A stretch of 64,000 bases of DNA from Sodiomyces alkalinus F11 (lineage: Eukaryota; Ascomycota; Sordariomycetes; Glomerellales; Plectosphaerellaceae), in the NCBI RefSeq assembly GCF_003711515.1, contig NW_021167090.1, positions 1-64,000 on the forward strand, in the 5' to 3' direction. Below are positions 34,623 to 47,350 of the stretch, in pieces. A model generated the notes under the pieces. That model worked only from the letters and a program-made list of their open reading frames with translations. It was not told where the DNA came from and did not search any database. The stretch's first letter is position 1. Each line of letters opens with the position of its first letter. Both the position numbers and the translations under genes were made by a program.

Positions 34623-35338
34623 GCTGACAGTCGGGGGCTGGTGTGCGACAAGAGGACGAGCCGGCAAGAAGAATGTTTTCGAGGTCAATGTGAGAAGCGG
34701 GAGAACAGCTTGACGCTCGAGTAATGTGCGAACCTCCGCCTCTTAAAGGGAGAATCGAAGGGACCGAGCGGCTAGAGGTGGAAGGGCCCGGAGTCATCAG
34801 AAATGAATCGGAGCTAGATCGGAGCAAGCGGACACCCGTTGTGCCGTTGATTTCCAGGGACTGATAACGGGCTGTGGGGAAGGGTTTGATTACATAAGAC
34901 GTAAGACATGATATTGCGAGTGTCCAGTCATGGCCAAATGAGAGCGTTCCTAGTGGAGAGACAAGTGGGGTACGTGTTAAGGCTGACTTGACCTCAACAG
35001 AGCTGCTGTGCTTCCCCTGACTGACGTTTCGACTTGTCTGAATAAAGGTACGTACAGTTAAGGTACCGAACCAAGCAAAGCATCATCTCGCAATCTCCTA
35101 ATATCACTAATAAGGTACCTATCACCAAAGCTCTCCCACGACAACAAATACCTCGTTGAACTCGCCATCCTTTTCACGGCACGAGTCCTCAACTCAGAGA
35201 GACACTGACAACTACTTCGCACACGGCCACCCATTGTTCGTCATGAAGATCGAGCCATCACATCCGATACCCCTTCCACCGTAACGTAGCGTTCGTTCCT
35301 CCCCGTCCGTCTCGCCACCGAGAGTCAGTCCGACGACC
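34623..35338. other. divergent promoter region
   Basis: 716 bp between the aminotransferase (-) and the SCY1-like gene (+). It includes a few GGTACC-type motifs near 35050-35120. A TGACTGA near 35019 is one mismatch from the amino-acid-control element TGACTCA; I do not call it. Confidence 0.4.
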
Positions 35339-38300
35339 ATGTTTTCCTCGGCGTTGAAGTCCTTCGCCTCCAGCAACATCACCTCCAACTATTCCATCTC
35401 CCAGTCCGTCACTTCGACCGCCGGCCCCTGGAAAATCTACGACTGCAAGAAGAAGTCCACGGGGAAAGCCTACAGCCTCTTCGTCTTCGACAAAAAGTCC
35501 CTAGACAGCCACGGCAACTCCCTCGGCCGCAGCGGCGCGTCCGCATTCAAGCGCGCCGCCGAAGAAGTGGTCGAGCGCCTCAGGAAAGAAGCAAGCAGCC
35601 TCGCCAAGCTGCGCCACCCTAGCGTCCTCGAACTCGTCGAACCCGTCGAGGACACCCGCGGCGGCGGCCTCCAGTTCGTGACCGAGGCCGTGACGGCGTC
35701 GCTCGCGAGCTTGCTGCAGGAAAAAGACGATCAGGAACGCGGCGGCGGCGTGGGTGGTCGGTCCGGCCGTTATGTGACGGAGGATGCCGACGGCGTCCGT
35801 AGGCGGCGCGAATTCGAGATTGACGAGCTTGAGATCCAGAAGGGTCTTTTGCAGATCAGTAAGGCTCTGGAGTTTCTGCATGACAATGCCGCGCTGGTGC
35901 ATGGGAACCTGACCCCCGATGCTATTCTGATCAATGCCAAGGTCCGTCCCCTTTTGAAAATCTCTGGTAGCTTAATCTGGCTTGGATACGATACCTCTTG
36001 CTAAAAACTATGCTTCAGTCGGACTGGAAAATCAGCGGTCTGGCCTTCTGCAGCCCACCGGAAAACTCGAATAAAGCTACCTCGTTCCAACCCGTCAGCT
36101 TGGGCGAAATCCTCAACCTCGACCCGCGACTGCCCCGGTTCGTTCAGCTCAACCTCGACTACACATCCCCCGACTTTGTCCTCGACAACAACCTCACCGC
36201 AGCGGCCGATATGTTCTCCCTGGGCCTGCTCTGTATCGCCCTGTACAATTATCCGCACCGATCCCCGCTCGAGGCGCACGGCAGCCTCTCGACATACAAG
36301 AGACTCTTTTCCTCTTCTTCCACCGTTCCCTCCTCGTCGAACGGATATCTATCATCGAGAACCCTGCCACGGGATCTGTCGGCGCATGTCTTGCCGAGAC
36401 TGATCACGCGGCGGCCGGCACAGCGCATGGGCGCGCGGGAGTTCCAGGACAGCGAATACTTTGACAACATCCTGGTGTCGACGATCCGTTTCCTCGACTC
36501 GTTCCCGGCCAAGACGCCCAACGAAAAGGCGCAGTTCATGAGGGGGCTCAACAAGGTCCTGCCGTCGTTCCCCAAGGCGGTGACGGAGAAGAAGCTGCTC
36601 CCCGCCTTGCTGGAGGAGATGAAGGACAAGGACCTGATCTCGTTGATTCTGCAAAACGTCTTCAAGATCATCGAGCTCTTGCCGGCGCCGAAGCGGCCGT
36701 TTGGGGAAAGGGTGCGGCCGGTGCTCAAGCAGACGTTCGTGTCGGCCGGCAAGAAGGAGAATGAGCCGCAGAGGGATCCGGCCAAAGACGCCGGGCTCAT
36801 GGTCGTCCTCGAAAACATGCCGTTGGTCACCGGCAATTGTGGCGGCAAGGAGTTTACGGACGGTAAGTGGCGAAGCACGAAGCGCAGCTTGAATGTCCCG
36901 GTTTCCACCGCCTCCATCGGTTCAACCCCTCCCCCCCACCCCCCTTTTTTTTCGGTTTGCTGACAAAAAGTTGATCGTAAGATATCCTTCCCATCATCAT
37001 GGCGGCTGTCGAATCAACGACGCCGGCAGTGGTGGATGCGGCGCTGCGTGGTCTCCCCTCGGTGTTGCCGGTGCTTGACTTCAGTACCATCAAGAATGAG
37101 CTGTTCCCGGTGATTGCGATGGTGTTTGGCAAGACCAGCAGTCTGGCCATCAAGGTCCGCGGCTGCCAGGCGTTCGTGGTGTTGTGCGGCGGATCCAACG
37201 ACGCGCTGAACGGCGGACTAAACGACTTGGGAATACCAAAAAAGAAGCCCTCCTCTTCGTCGAGCGCGCTGGACAAGTACACGATGCAGGAAAAAATCAT
37301 ACCTCTGATCAAAGCGATCAAGACGAAGGAGCCGGCGGTGATGATGGCTGCCTTGGACGTGCTTCGCGTGGTTGGCGAGGTGGCGGACGCGGACTTTGTG
37401 GCCATGGAGATTCTGCCTATTCTGTGGAGCATGAGCCTGGGGCCCCTCCTCAACCTGAAGCAGTTCCGGTCGTTCATGGAACTGGTCAAGTCATTGTCGG
37501 GCAGGGTGGAGGAGGAGCAGTCGAGGAAGCTGCAGGAGCTCAACACGCACACTAACGGGACGATGGGCGGCGGGTCGGACGATCTGCTCGCGTTCGGGGG
37601 CGTGACGGGCACTTCGTTTGATGCCTCGAACACGGCCACGGAGAACGACTTTGAGCAGCTAGTCAAAGGGAAGGGGGGGTCTGGGCGGACGTCGACGGTG
37701 GCAGATGGGTTTTCGAGCTGGGATGAGACGCCGGCGAGTGGCGGGGCCAACGCCAATGTCAGTGTGGTGGGGAGGATATCGACGGGGTCCGGGTCGCGGT
37801 CCAATACGCCCAAGGCCGCGGCCTTTTCGTGGTCGACACCGAGCCTGACGCAGACGCAGGCGCAGCCCAGCCAACTGGGTGCACTTAAGCCCCAAGCTCA
37901 GCCAGGATTCCGGACGGTAACGCCAGACCTAGCAGCGTTCCCCTCAATACAGCCGGGGACGACACAGTTCTCGCAACCTCTGCAGCCGATGACACAACAA
38001 AAGACGGGACCATCGCCGGGGTCATCAACTTCAATCCACTGGAGCAGCACTGGGACGGCGGCGGCGGCGGCGTCATCGAATCCGTGGGCCTCGACGGGAA
38101 GTTCCAGCACCGTGAATACGGGCTCTGGCTCGGGTGGCGTGAGTATGGCGATGGGCGGGATGACGCTCGGAGGCCAGAGGCCCGGTATGGCATCGTCGCA
38201 GAGCTCTTTTTCGCTGCCCCCGCCACCAAGCGGAAGTACGGCTCTTAACAGCAGTAAACCGATGGCGTCGTCTGGGCTTTCGGGTTTCAGCTTGCCACCA

Positions 38301-38546
38301 CCGACTTCACAGCCAGCGTCGGGTATGATGGCCGGTCCGATGATGAGCTCCACGAATAGGCAGACGAGTGCGACAGGAACGGGTGTGGGTACGGGTACGG
38401 GTACAGGTACGGGGATGGGGCTGGGGATGGGGATGGGCTCGTCAGGGAGCATGAATAGCTTCATGACACAACAACAGAACCAGCAGGGCCAGGGGCAGGG
38501 ACAGACACAAAAGTCTGGACTAGACAAGTACCAGAGTCTGATATAG
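35339..38546 (+). CDS. SCY1-like (SCYL2-type) pseudokinase
   Basis: Kinase-like scaffold, known in animals for clathrin-coated vesicle and endosome-Golgi traffic. Three exons: 35339-35941, 36019-36862 and 36982-38546, in phase, 1003 aa. The kinase-like domain spans about residues 20-350. Key catalytic motifs are degenerate: the HRD position reads VHGNLTPDAIL and the DFG position reads ISGLAF. Catalysis is therefore unlikely. An armadillo-like helical region follows (GKEFTDDILPIIMAAVEST.. and LPVLDFSTIKNELFP). The last about 350 residues are Ser/Gly/Gln/Thr-rich and end in a GTGTGTG..GMGLGMGMG run encoded by a DNA tandem repeat (about 38383-38440). The exon 3 join restores FTDDILPII. Confidence 0.9.
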
Positions 38547-38868
38547 TGTAAATAGGAGAGGGATGAGGCAGGCTGACAGCAAGCAGCAAGCAGCAAGCGT
38601 TAATGGGGGGATGCTTGTCTTGTGTCGGGAGTATGAATACCAGCGACTGACAGATCATTCTGTACGATGGTGAGCCGGAAATACCTACGACATGTTGGTG
38701 AGACCCGGACGGAGTAGCCACAATTACTATATGTACCCAGACGTCCTCGAAGTACCTACCATAACGCACATTACGTTGTATATACATTTATAGGCATTTA
38801 TACGGTAGGTACACACGATACATACCTATAAGGTAAGGTAGGTGGTACCTTAAGGTATAGGTAGATCG

Positions 38869-38901
38869 GATGGGTCGAAGATGGGTCGAAGATGGGTCAA
38901 G
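38869..38901. repeat. 11-bp tandem repeat
   Basis: Three copies of GATGGGTCGAA (the last varied), and a further GATGGGTCAAG copy about 200 bp downstream near 39098. Confidence 0.85.
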
Positions 38902-39174
38902 GATGACACTGATTTAAGGTAGGTCAAACTAAGCTCTACACTGAAGGGAATAGAGAATAGACGAATCAGAGAACTAAGACAGCAATAAATACCTAGATGC
39001 GAAAAAGTATCGAAACCCCGGTAAAGAAATGGAAATGGGCGCAGAAGTGCGGAAGCGCATTTCTTTCGTTCTTCCGGTTGTCGATTGGAAAGTAGAAGAT
39101 GGGTCAAGAGGATGTAGTTCTACCAGTCTGGAAACCACTTAAGGTAGGGTAGGTACCTTAGGTATTAAGGTATA

Positions 39175-39213
39175 CGTCGACGTCGACATCGACATCGACG
39201 TCGACGTCGATGT
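39175..39213. repeat. CGTCGA hexamer repeat
   Basis: Six to seven copies of CGTCGA/CATCGA in tandem, making a largely self-complementary block of GTCGAC units. Confidence 0.9.
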
Positions 39214-39801
39214 CTACAAGGTACTAATCAGCTGGCTACCTTAGCCCCTCGATGTTCTTTCGCTCCTTTCTCTCATTTCATTTCTCTTATTCCCATCTCA
39301 CTTTCCCTCCTCTTACTTACCTTAAGTCTTTTCCCTCCTCCCCTCTTACATTACCCTCTCTCTCCCTGCCTCTTATTCTTATCTCTTCCCTTTCCCACCT
39401 TTCGTCTTCGTCTTCGTCGTCCGTCCCTCCACTTACCTTAAGCTAATGAATTGGCAAAGTCTCTGATACCATAAAATAAGTGTCAGAAGTTACAACCAAC
39501 GCTCTGTTTCTATCACCCTGCCCTATCTACAGCACCTACTTTTACTTCGCATTCGCTCTTCTGCCTCATCACAGCCCAGAGAACTGCTTTGCAACATTAT
39601 ATTTATTAGTACCTTCGCAGACCTTCCGCGTCTATTTACATCAGTTGCATGCCGGTCTGTTATTGACCACCCAGTCTGACGAGCCTGTTCATGAAGCACA
39701 GCTGAGGCGACGCGACATACTCACAATCACGGTGGACAGACGAAGACTTGCTGCTAGCAAGAGTTCTCTCCCGCCACTCGATCTGCAGATACCAGTTACA
39801 G

Positions 39802-40060
39802 GTAAGAGTCCAGTCCTATCCATCCCCTCCCTCTTCTACTCTTTTCTTGTCACCACCCACCGCCTTATTACCTACGCCAACGCCAATGCCAACGCCAACA
39901 TGGCCATTTCCTGTCATTTTTCTTCTCTCTTTGATCTCTGCCCGCTCATCACTGTCTGTTTGAACTTGCATTGCTCGCGCGAAAACCAAAGCATGATCCT
40001 AACTAATCAACCCCCAAGTTTCACACTTGTTCTCGCCTCCTGCTGTTTTCTCTGATCTAG
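39802..40060 (+). promoter_or_regulatory. probable 5' UTR intron of the Sir2-type gene
   Basis: An ACAG|GTAAGA donor, a CCTAACTAAT branch-like site near 39998 and a GATCTAG acceptor ending 40060, 19 nt before the ATG. Inferred from signals only. Confidence 0.5.
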
Positions 40061-40079
40061 AACTGTCCCATGAAACACA

Positions 40080-42166
40080 ATGGCAGATAAAAGTACAGCA
40101 ACCACTCAATCTGCCGAAACCGGTGGCCCTCCAGGGTCATCGAGTTCCATGAAAAGGCATTCAAAACGCGCAACGACCAAGCCCAACCCCACAAGACGGT
40201 CCCGTGTTGCCCAGCTCAGGTCCAAAAGCAAGACTAGACGCCCGTCGTCGCGCTCCCTGCTCTCGGGTGCCGACTTGGATTCAGATACCGTTCTCAGTCG
40301 GTCCGTCTCTCTTTCCGCCTCGGCCTCGCATGCGGGCTCTACGCCCAGTTCGCCCACCGCCACCGCCACTACCAGCCCCAATGCTTCTGCCTCTGCTTCT
40401 GCCTCTGCTTCGTCTGAAGAGGAAGGCAAAGGCGAAGACGAAGACGAAGACGAAGACGGCCACCACGAGTCTCGTCAGCTCAGTCTCCACGAACTCGGGA
40501 AGCGGGCCAAAGATGCCCAGGAAGACTTTTCTAACGATGATTCCCTCTTTGAAGATGCCATCAATGGTCTTCCCGAGGCCACTTTTACCCATGGCGGTAG
40601 GTCTATTCATTCGTTCTCCTTGACCCCCTACCTTATCTTATGTTGATCAACAAATGTCCAGACCCCGACGTTTGCCAACCCGCCGAAGCTTATATGCTTC
40701 GCCAGCTGCTCCGATCTGTCGGTCCGCGCGAGTTCTGCCTGAAGACCGTCGACTCGGGCCGCTACACGCCCAAGAAGCTCCTCACCGCGTTTGGCATCAA
40801 AGCCCCGGCCTTCCTCGAAGACGAACCCGACGCGGCTGCGAACGAATGCGCTTACCTGAGCCTGCTGACCCTCGCCATCAGCCGCGAGCTGTCCAAGCGA
40901 GCTAAGCTCCCCCAGTACAACTCCCTCGACGACGCCGTCAACCTCCTCCGCACGAGCCAGAACATCATGGTCATCACCGGCGCCGGCATCTCTACCTCGC
41001 TCGGCATCCCCGATTTCCGCTCCAAGGGCACCGGTCTTTACTCCAAACTGGAACGCATGGGCCTGCAGCTGTCCGACCCGCAGGAAGCCTTCGACATTAC
41101 CATGTTCCGCGAGGATCCCACCGTCTTTTATACCGTCGCCAAGGAGATCATCGTGAAGATCAACCGCCATTCTCCCACCCACGCCTTCATCGCCATGCTG
41201 GACCGCATGGGCAAGCTGCTTACCAACTACTCGCAGAACATCGACAACATCGAAGAACTGGCCGGTGTGTCGCCCGACCGCCTCATTCAGTGCCACGGCT
41301 CCTTCGCCACAGCCACCTGCCTCAGCTGCGGCTACCGCTGCAACGGCGAGGTCATTTTCCCGGACATTCGCGAGAAACGCATCCCCCGCTGCCCCGAATG
41401 CCTAAAACGGTACCAAAAAGACCAGAAACAACAACAGCAGCGTGGCCAGCACAAACGCCACCACAAGTCCTCCCGGGCCAGTCTCTTGAAGCGGAAACGC
41501 TCCGACAATGGCGATACCTCGGTTGCGTCCCCCTCCGCCGCCGGTACTACTGGTAATGCCGGTACTTCCGGTACTTCCGGTACTTCCGCCACTTCTCTCT
41601 CCGCCGCACCGCGCAAGCGCCGCCGCAACCGCAACCGCAACAGCTACAACTTCGACTTCGACGACGACGACGAATCCGACGACGACACCTCGGCCGCCGA
41701 CCTCGCCTTCGACCACCCCGCCGGCATCATGAAGCCCGACATCATCTTCTTCGGCGAAGGTCTCCCCGACGCCTTCGGCGACCGCCTGGCCCACCACGAC
41801 CGGGACAAGGTGGACCTGGTCCTCGTCATCGGCACCAGCATGAAAGTCACCCCCGTCTCCGAGATCGTCTCCTGGCTCCCGCCCCACGTCCCCCAGATCT
41901 GCATCTCCCTCGAGCCCATCACCCACATCAACTTCGACATCGACCTCATAGGGGAGTGCGACGTCGTCGCCGCCGAGCTTTGCCGTCGTGCCGGCTGGCC
42001 TTTCCACCACGAGATGGTCCCCGAGGACCAAGTCGTCCGTATCGAGCCGGAGCCGGGCTTCCCTCATCGCCACCGATTTACGCAGGCGCATCCTCCCCGA
42101 TTGCCCAAGAAGGAGGATCGCGGGGATGAAAGCGACGGCCAAGACAGAGTGAAGGAAGAGGTCGAC

Positions 42167-42206
<40 letters not shown>

Positions 42207-42301
42207 AGAAGATGACCAAGAAGAAGAAAGGGAAGACGGGGGACGAAGGGAGAGAGGGAAGGATAAGGATAAGAAGAAGTAAAGCGTCGCTTGGTAATTG
42301 A
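40080..42301 (+). CDS. Sir2/Hst1-type NAD-dependent protein deacetylase
   Basis: Class I sirtuin, expected to deacetylate histones in the nucleus. Two exons, 40080-40596 and 40662-42301, give 718 aa. The N-terminal about 150 residues are basic and Ser-rich, then SASASASA and EDEDEDED runs. A Sir2 N-terminal (DUF592-like) helical block follows from about residue 175. The catalytic core begins with ITGAGISTSLGIPDFRS (about residues 277-293), then QNIDNIEE and the catalytic-histidine QCHGSF. Zinc cysteines lie in CLSC and CPEC. A low-complexity insertion of about 85-90 residues, Lys/Arg then Gly/Thr/Ser then Asp-rich, separates the zinc module from IMKPDIIFFGE. The C-terminus is an EQ-repeat followed by a Lys-rich tail. 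Duplication of SIR2/HST1 types means the exact ortholog is open. Confidence 0.92.
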
Positions 42302-42846
42302 CCTCTGCAAAGCTAACGGCGTTTCGGCCAAAGGGGAGACGATGGAAACGGCAAGGAAAGGAATCTCGAGTCTTGTGTGTTTGTTTTGTTTGCCTGCTCA
42401 ACATTGGAGTACCCAGGTATATATATCTCAATCTCATTTTGGGTGGTGTGATGCTTATAACCATGCGGATGCAGCCAACTCTTGCAACGAGCTTCTCTTA
42501 TATCACTACCTTGGGTTATCTTCCCATCCGTCGCTGTTGGCAGGGCATGATCTGTATGGGCCGACCCCGATTCAAGATGCTTTATTTAGGTTTCTCTCCT
42601 CCACTTCAACTGCCACAGAGCAACGGCAGGACAGACAAATGAGAACGCAAAAAGAATCGCCCAAGTAAGAAATCGCACCAATAACTTATCCTCTCTTTAG
42701 GTATCGTACAAATACACAAAAGGAATGTTGGTCCCTGTCCGCACAAGCAACCGAAACAAACGCCGCACCAAATGCGCCTCTCCCAGTTCTAGATTACAAA
42801 CGGATCGCCGCCCTTTGAAGAAACTCCTTTCGGTAGGGTTATGCGA
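42302..42846. other. convergent intergenic region
   Basis: 3' flanks of the sirtuin (+) and calcium ATPase (-). Short open frames here show no family resemblance. Confidence 0.5.
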
Positions 42847-45800
42847 TCACTCCGATGACGCCTTGCCCTTCTCTAGTTGTTGCGATGGTTCTGTTGTCTG
42901 GGTGACTTGATTGCTAATGCCGCCACCAGACGCCGAATTCTGCCCGAGTGTCCCTTCCCTGTCTTCGCCTCCTGTAGCCTCGCCGCGCCGGCCCCTTCCG
43001 TCTACTGGCGGCCACCCAGCTGCTACACCGGCCGCTACCAGACCGGCCATGACGGTTGGCGCCCCCAGCGCCGAGTTGGACCGGCTGCGATTGCTCCTCG
43101 ACCGCCTCCTCGAGTTGGGTGTTGCCGCTAGAGGTTGCTGCTGCATCGAACTGAAGCTGTTCTGCCGCTGAGGAGTGACTGGCGTTTTGAGCGAGTTGGC
43201 CCGCGAGTGCGACGGGCTACGCGAGTACGAAGCAAACGTCTCCCGCGGATGCCGGACCGCGAACTTGAGGTTGTTCAGGCGCCCGCCCTTCATGCGCTTG
43301 AGGAACGCCAGTTCGTCACGCACATCCGCCAGGGGTTCCGGGTACATGCTGAACCGCTCTTCGTCCGACACCGTCACCCCGGGCAGCCGCTCCTTGGCTC
43401 GCCGCTTCAGGTAGTCCGGCACGAGCCGCCTCATGAACTTGTCGGGTATCAGGCGGATAAGCATACCGACTGGAATCGACAGAAAACCCAAGACAATGGC
43501 GACGCCCCATTGCGACGGGGTCTGTCCGTGTCTAGATATCTGCAAGGCCGGGCCACCCACGAAGATGATCAAGATCTGGCCGCCGATCATAACGCAGCTG
43601 ATACCCATAAAGAAGTAGTTCTTCGTGAGACCTTCAAAGATGTTGAATTTATTGTCCAGGCGTCGGTTGCTGTACCATGGTAAGCATACACTCGAAAGAA
43701 CATTCTCCCCGTTTCGGGAGAGGAAGAAAAGAAGAAGAGGTCCCCGGCGAAAGGAGCAGAAGGGTAGGGCTACTTACTTCCACTGGTTGAAAATTTGCAT
43801 CCACACAAACGTGTTGAACACTACCGTGTTTACCTGGGCCTGGAAAGCTTCCGGTTCCAGGTTCATCTCGTTCCCGGCAGGTAGGATTCTGGAGCCGCCG
43901 TAGAAGAGCATAAAGGTAATAGCTAGTTGGTACGCCGCCTGACCGAGGATCATCTTCCACATCGTCGTCGATATGATGGACGCGTCGCGTCGTTCTGGCC
44001 GCCTGTTCAGGACGCTCTTCTGCGGCGGATCCGTGGCGAGGGCGAGAGCAGCGAGGGTATCCATGATGAGATTCACCCACAGGAGCTGCACGGCCGTTAG
44101 CACGGATGCTTCGTGAGACACAGCCGTGACAAAGGTCAGAACAACGGCCGTCACGTTTACTGTCAGCTGGAATTGCAGAAACCGCTTAACAGCATCGTTG
44201 ACTGCACGCCCCCACATCAGGGCCTTGACGATTGAATTGAAGTCATCGTCCATGAGAATGATAGCTGACGCCTCCTTGGCTACCTCGGTGCCCGCAATGC
44301 CCATGGAGAAGCCGACGTCGGCCGTCTTTAGCGCGGGAGCATCGTTGGTACCGTCACCAGTAACGGCAACAATTTCGCCTTGATCCTTCAAACGCTTAAC
44401 CAGGATACGCTTATCTTCGGGGCTCGACCGGGCTAGGACGTGGAGACGGGGGATGATCTCCTCTTGTTCCGATTTGGACAAGTTGCGAAACTCGGGCCCT
44501 TCCATGACGAGACTGTTGGCCTGCAGGATGCCACATTCCTGGGCAATGGCCTTTGCCGTGACCTTGTTGTCGCCCGTCACCATGCGAACGCAAACGCCTG
44601 CCCTCTGACAGGTACGAACAGCTCCTGGAACCCCGTCACGGAGCGGGTCCTGAATGCCAACCACGCCGATGAACGCCATGCGCCGAAAAATGTCCTCGAA
44701 CTCGACCTCACTCCTGTCCCCGTCATGGCGGCGGGGGGGACGAGGGGGCCATCTGTTGAAGTCCCTGTATGCAAGGCCAATGGTGCGAAGACTTCGAGAT
44801 GCGTAGCTATGAATCAGGGCGTTGATCGACTCGTGGTCCTCGCTTGTCATGGGAACGAGCGAGGCATCGGCCGACGGATTGCCGAAGATGTGCGTACACT
44901 TATTGAGCACGATTTCCGAGGCGCCCTTGACATAGAGGCGAGCCCCGCCATCGGCTAACGAAACGACAATACCCATACACTTCCGACCCGAGTCGAACGG
45001 AATAAGGTGCAGCGTACGAACGCTGGCACGCTCTTCGCTAACGGGACGCATGCCGAGATGGTTCTGGGCCAGTAAGAGCAGGGCCGTTTCCGTCTTGGAG
45101 CCTATGAAGGTTTTCTTGCCGTCGACTTCGCCTTCAAAGGCGGTGGAGTTGAAGGAGATTGACTTGACCAGCATTTCCTTGACCTCAGCGCTGAGCGTCT
45201 CGACGAACTTAGAAACCGATACATCGCTCCCAGTGGAATCGGCGGTCTCTCCTCTGCTGTCGGATCCTGCGGAGGAGTGGGCGCCGAATCGGTGCGTTGT
45301 GCCAATGGTCGCGGCCACCACCTGCATCTTATTTTGCGTCAAGGTTCCCGTCTTGTCAGAGCAGATATTGGTCGCATTCCCCATCACCTCACAGGCTTTG
45401 AGGTGCCTGACGAGGTTGTTGTCCTTGAGCATTCGGGTGGTGGCAAATGCCAGGGCCAGGGTAACGGCGAGCGGGAGGCCTTCGGGTACTGCGACCACGA
45501 TGATAGTCACGACGACGATGAAAATATTAATAAACATCTGTCCTTTCTCGGTAGGCGTTTCGTCCGACATGTTTGGAAGGCGGACGAGGAACCGGATAAA
45601 GAGAACAATGAAGAGCAACAGACCTGCGGCACCTCCGATTTTCGCGATGTATTCGGCGATGATGTTAAGCTTCGACTGCAGAGGTGTGACCTCGGGATCT
45701 TCGGCCAGGGACATGAGGGTCTGGCCGTAGGTCGAGTTTACACCCGTCGAAGTCACCATGAAAGTGCCGACGCCTTCCATAACGCGGGCTCCGGACAGGA

Positions 45801-47350
45801 TAAACGGGTCCATGTTGGTGACATCCTCGCGGTTCTCGATAGCAGAGAAAACGTCTTCGGCGGCTCTCTTTTTGATGATGTCCGACTCGCCCGTGGCCTG
45901 GGACTCGTCACACTTGACGTTAAAGCCCTCAATGAGAAGGCCGTCAACCGGAACCAGGTCCCCGGGTTCGAGGTGGACGACATCGCCAACGAGAATGTCA
46001 AAAACGGAGATCTCCATGGTCTTCCCAGACCGGATAACCTTGACCTCACGGTCCTGCTTTTTCCTGTTCAGTTTGGCAAACTGACGCTCCTTGGAGTAGT
46101 CGTTAAGCGATCCGACAATGACGACAATGACGATTGCAATGACGATGGCGACACCCTCCACCCATTCTATCTGAGGTTCGCCTGGGTCATGCTTTATGCC
46201 AACTGTCTGATATATGCCAATGGCCAGGGACACGACCGCAGCTGCGGTGAGGAGCATCAGCACTTTGTCTTGGTACGTGATCCACATTAACTGGAGTAAG
46301 CTTTTGCCCTTCTTTTCGGGCAGCCGATTGTCCTTGAACACTCGTTTTCTGTCCGTGAAGGCCCCTTTCCCAGGGCTGGTCACGTTGGGGCGACTGCTGG
46401 AGGTACTAAGAGAGGCTCCCGCTGCCTCTTTCGTATCTCCCACATCAACTTCCTCCGGATCGCCCGTGTGATGCGTGCGGCCGACGTGTGCCGTAGCCTG
46501 CTCGAAGGTTACGCGCCGGGCAGCCGTGGTCTCGTCCACGCCCAGGCCGGCTTTTCGGTCGCTCTGGATCCCCTTCTCGAGACCAGTGAGACCACCGATT
46601 CTGTAGAAGGCGGCCAGACTCTTGGGGTTTAGAAGCTTGTTCAGTTGACCAGGGCTGAAGGCGTAAGGGCTGTCTTCCACTTCGAACTCAGCTTCTTTCC
46701 CCTGATCTGGTTTCAAGGCCTTGTCGTCGTTCATCAGCTCGTCGTTGGAGAGGTGATCGGCGGTGCCGGACTTCTCCGAGACGGCGGAGGGAACCAGAGT
46801 CTCGCCCTGCGACGAGAGAATGGAACGAGAGGCATCATCGGAATCGACCGAGTTTTGTCTCGACCGCGGATTCGGGGGGACGGCAAGAAATGCGCGGTCA
46901 TTGCCCCTCGAGACAGCAACGGGAGTTGAGACGTTGTGGGGACTCTGAGGACGGCTGTCCCTGCTGTCGAAGGAGGTCTCGGCACGGAGATCGAATCGAG
47001 AAATTGTCCGAGTGGCAGATCGGGTACGAGAAGCAGTCCAATCTCCAGCTATTGGGTCCAAGGTAGTCGTGGGGCTGATGGACTCATCCTGGGCTAAGAC
47101 GGGGCTTGCTCCTGGTTGTCTTGACTGGTCCTGGGCAATGGATTCCGGCGAGGCTTCCCAGGCGTCGGTGCCTGTGGTGTCGATGGTGATCGTAGGACTG
47201 TGCACGGGGGGGGAAGGGAAATCGAATATCAGCCGGTCGTTCTGTTAAAGGCGAGCCGAAAGGGTTTGCACACGAAGGGGACTATACATACGCTCTCGGT
47301 CTCCCTGCAGACTGTGATCCGTCGTTCCTTGGGCTGGGATCGGGTGTCAT
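42847..47350 (-). CDS. PMC1: PMCA-type calcium-transporting P-type ATPase
   Basis: Exports cytosolic Ca2+, in fungi usually into the vacuole (yeast Pmc1, Neurospora nca-2/nca-3). Three exons: 47350-47292, 47197-43778 and 43669-42847, in phase, 1433 aa. The N-terminus is a long Ser/Thr-rich disordered region. P-type IIB hallmarks follow: the CDESQATGESD actuator, PEGLPLAVTLALAFAT in M4, and phosphorylated Asp in ICSDKTGTLTQNKM (about residue 634). The KGASEIVLNKC nucleotide site, TGDGTNDAPALK hinge, and C-terminal spans (LWVNLIMDTLAALALAT) also match. The second intron join restores FNQWNNRRLDNKFNIFEGL. The tail is basic and Ser-rich. The start ATG is in exon 1, because the main frame alone begins without one. 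Confidence 0.95.

Larger units (their letters stand above)
38547..40079. other. intergenic region and leader of the Sir2-type gene
   Basis: Contains several short tandem repeats, GGTACC/ACCTTA motif clusters (38755-38865, 39130-39175) and a strongly pyrimidine-rich strand at about 39250-39430, just before the presumed transcript start of the sirtuin. A likely 5' UTR intron lies at 39802-40060. No protein-coding gene is supported. Confidence 0.5.

Noticed and set aside
35015..35025. TGACTGA as an amino-acid-control (CPC1/Gcn4) site upstream of the aminotransferase
   Set aside because: One mismatch from TGACTCA and single copy; too weak to call.
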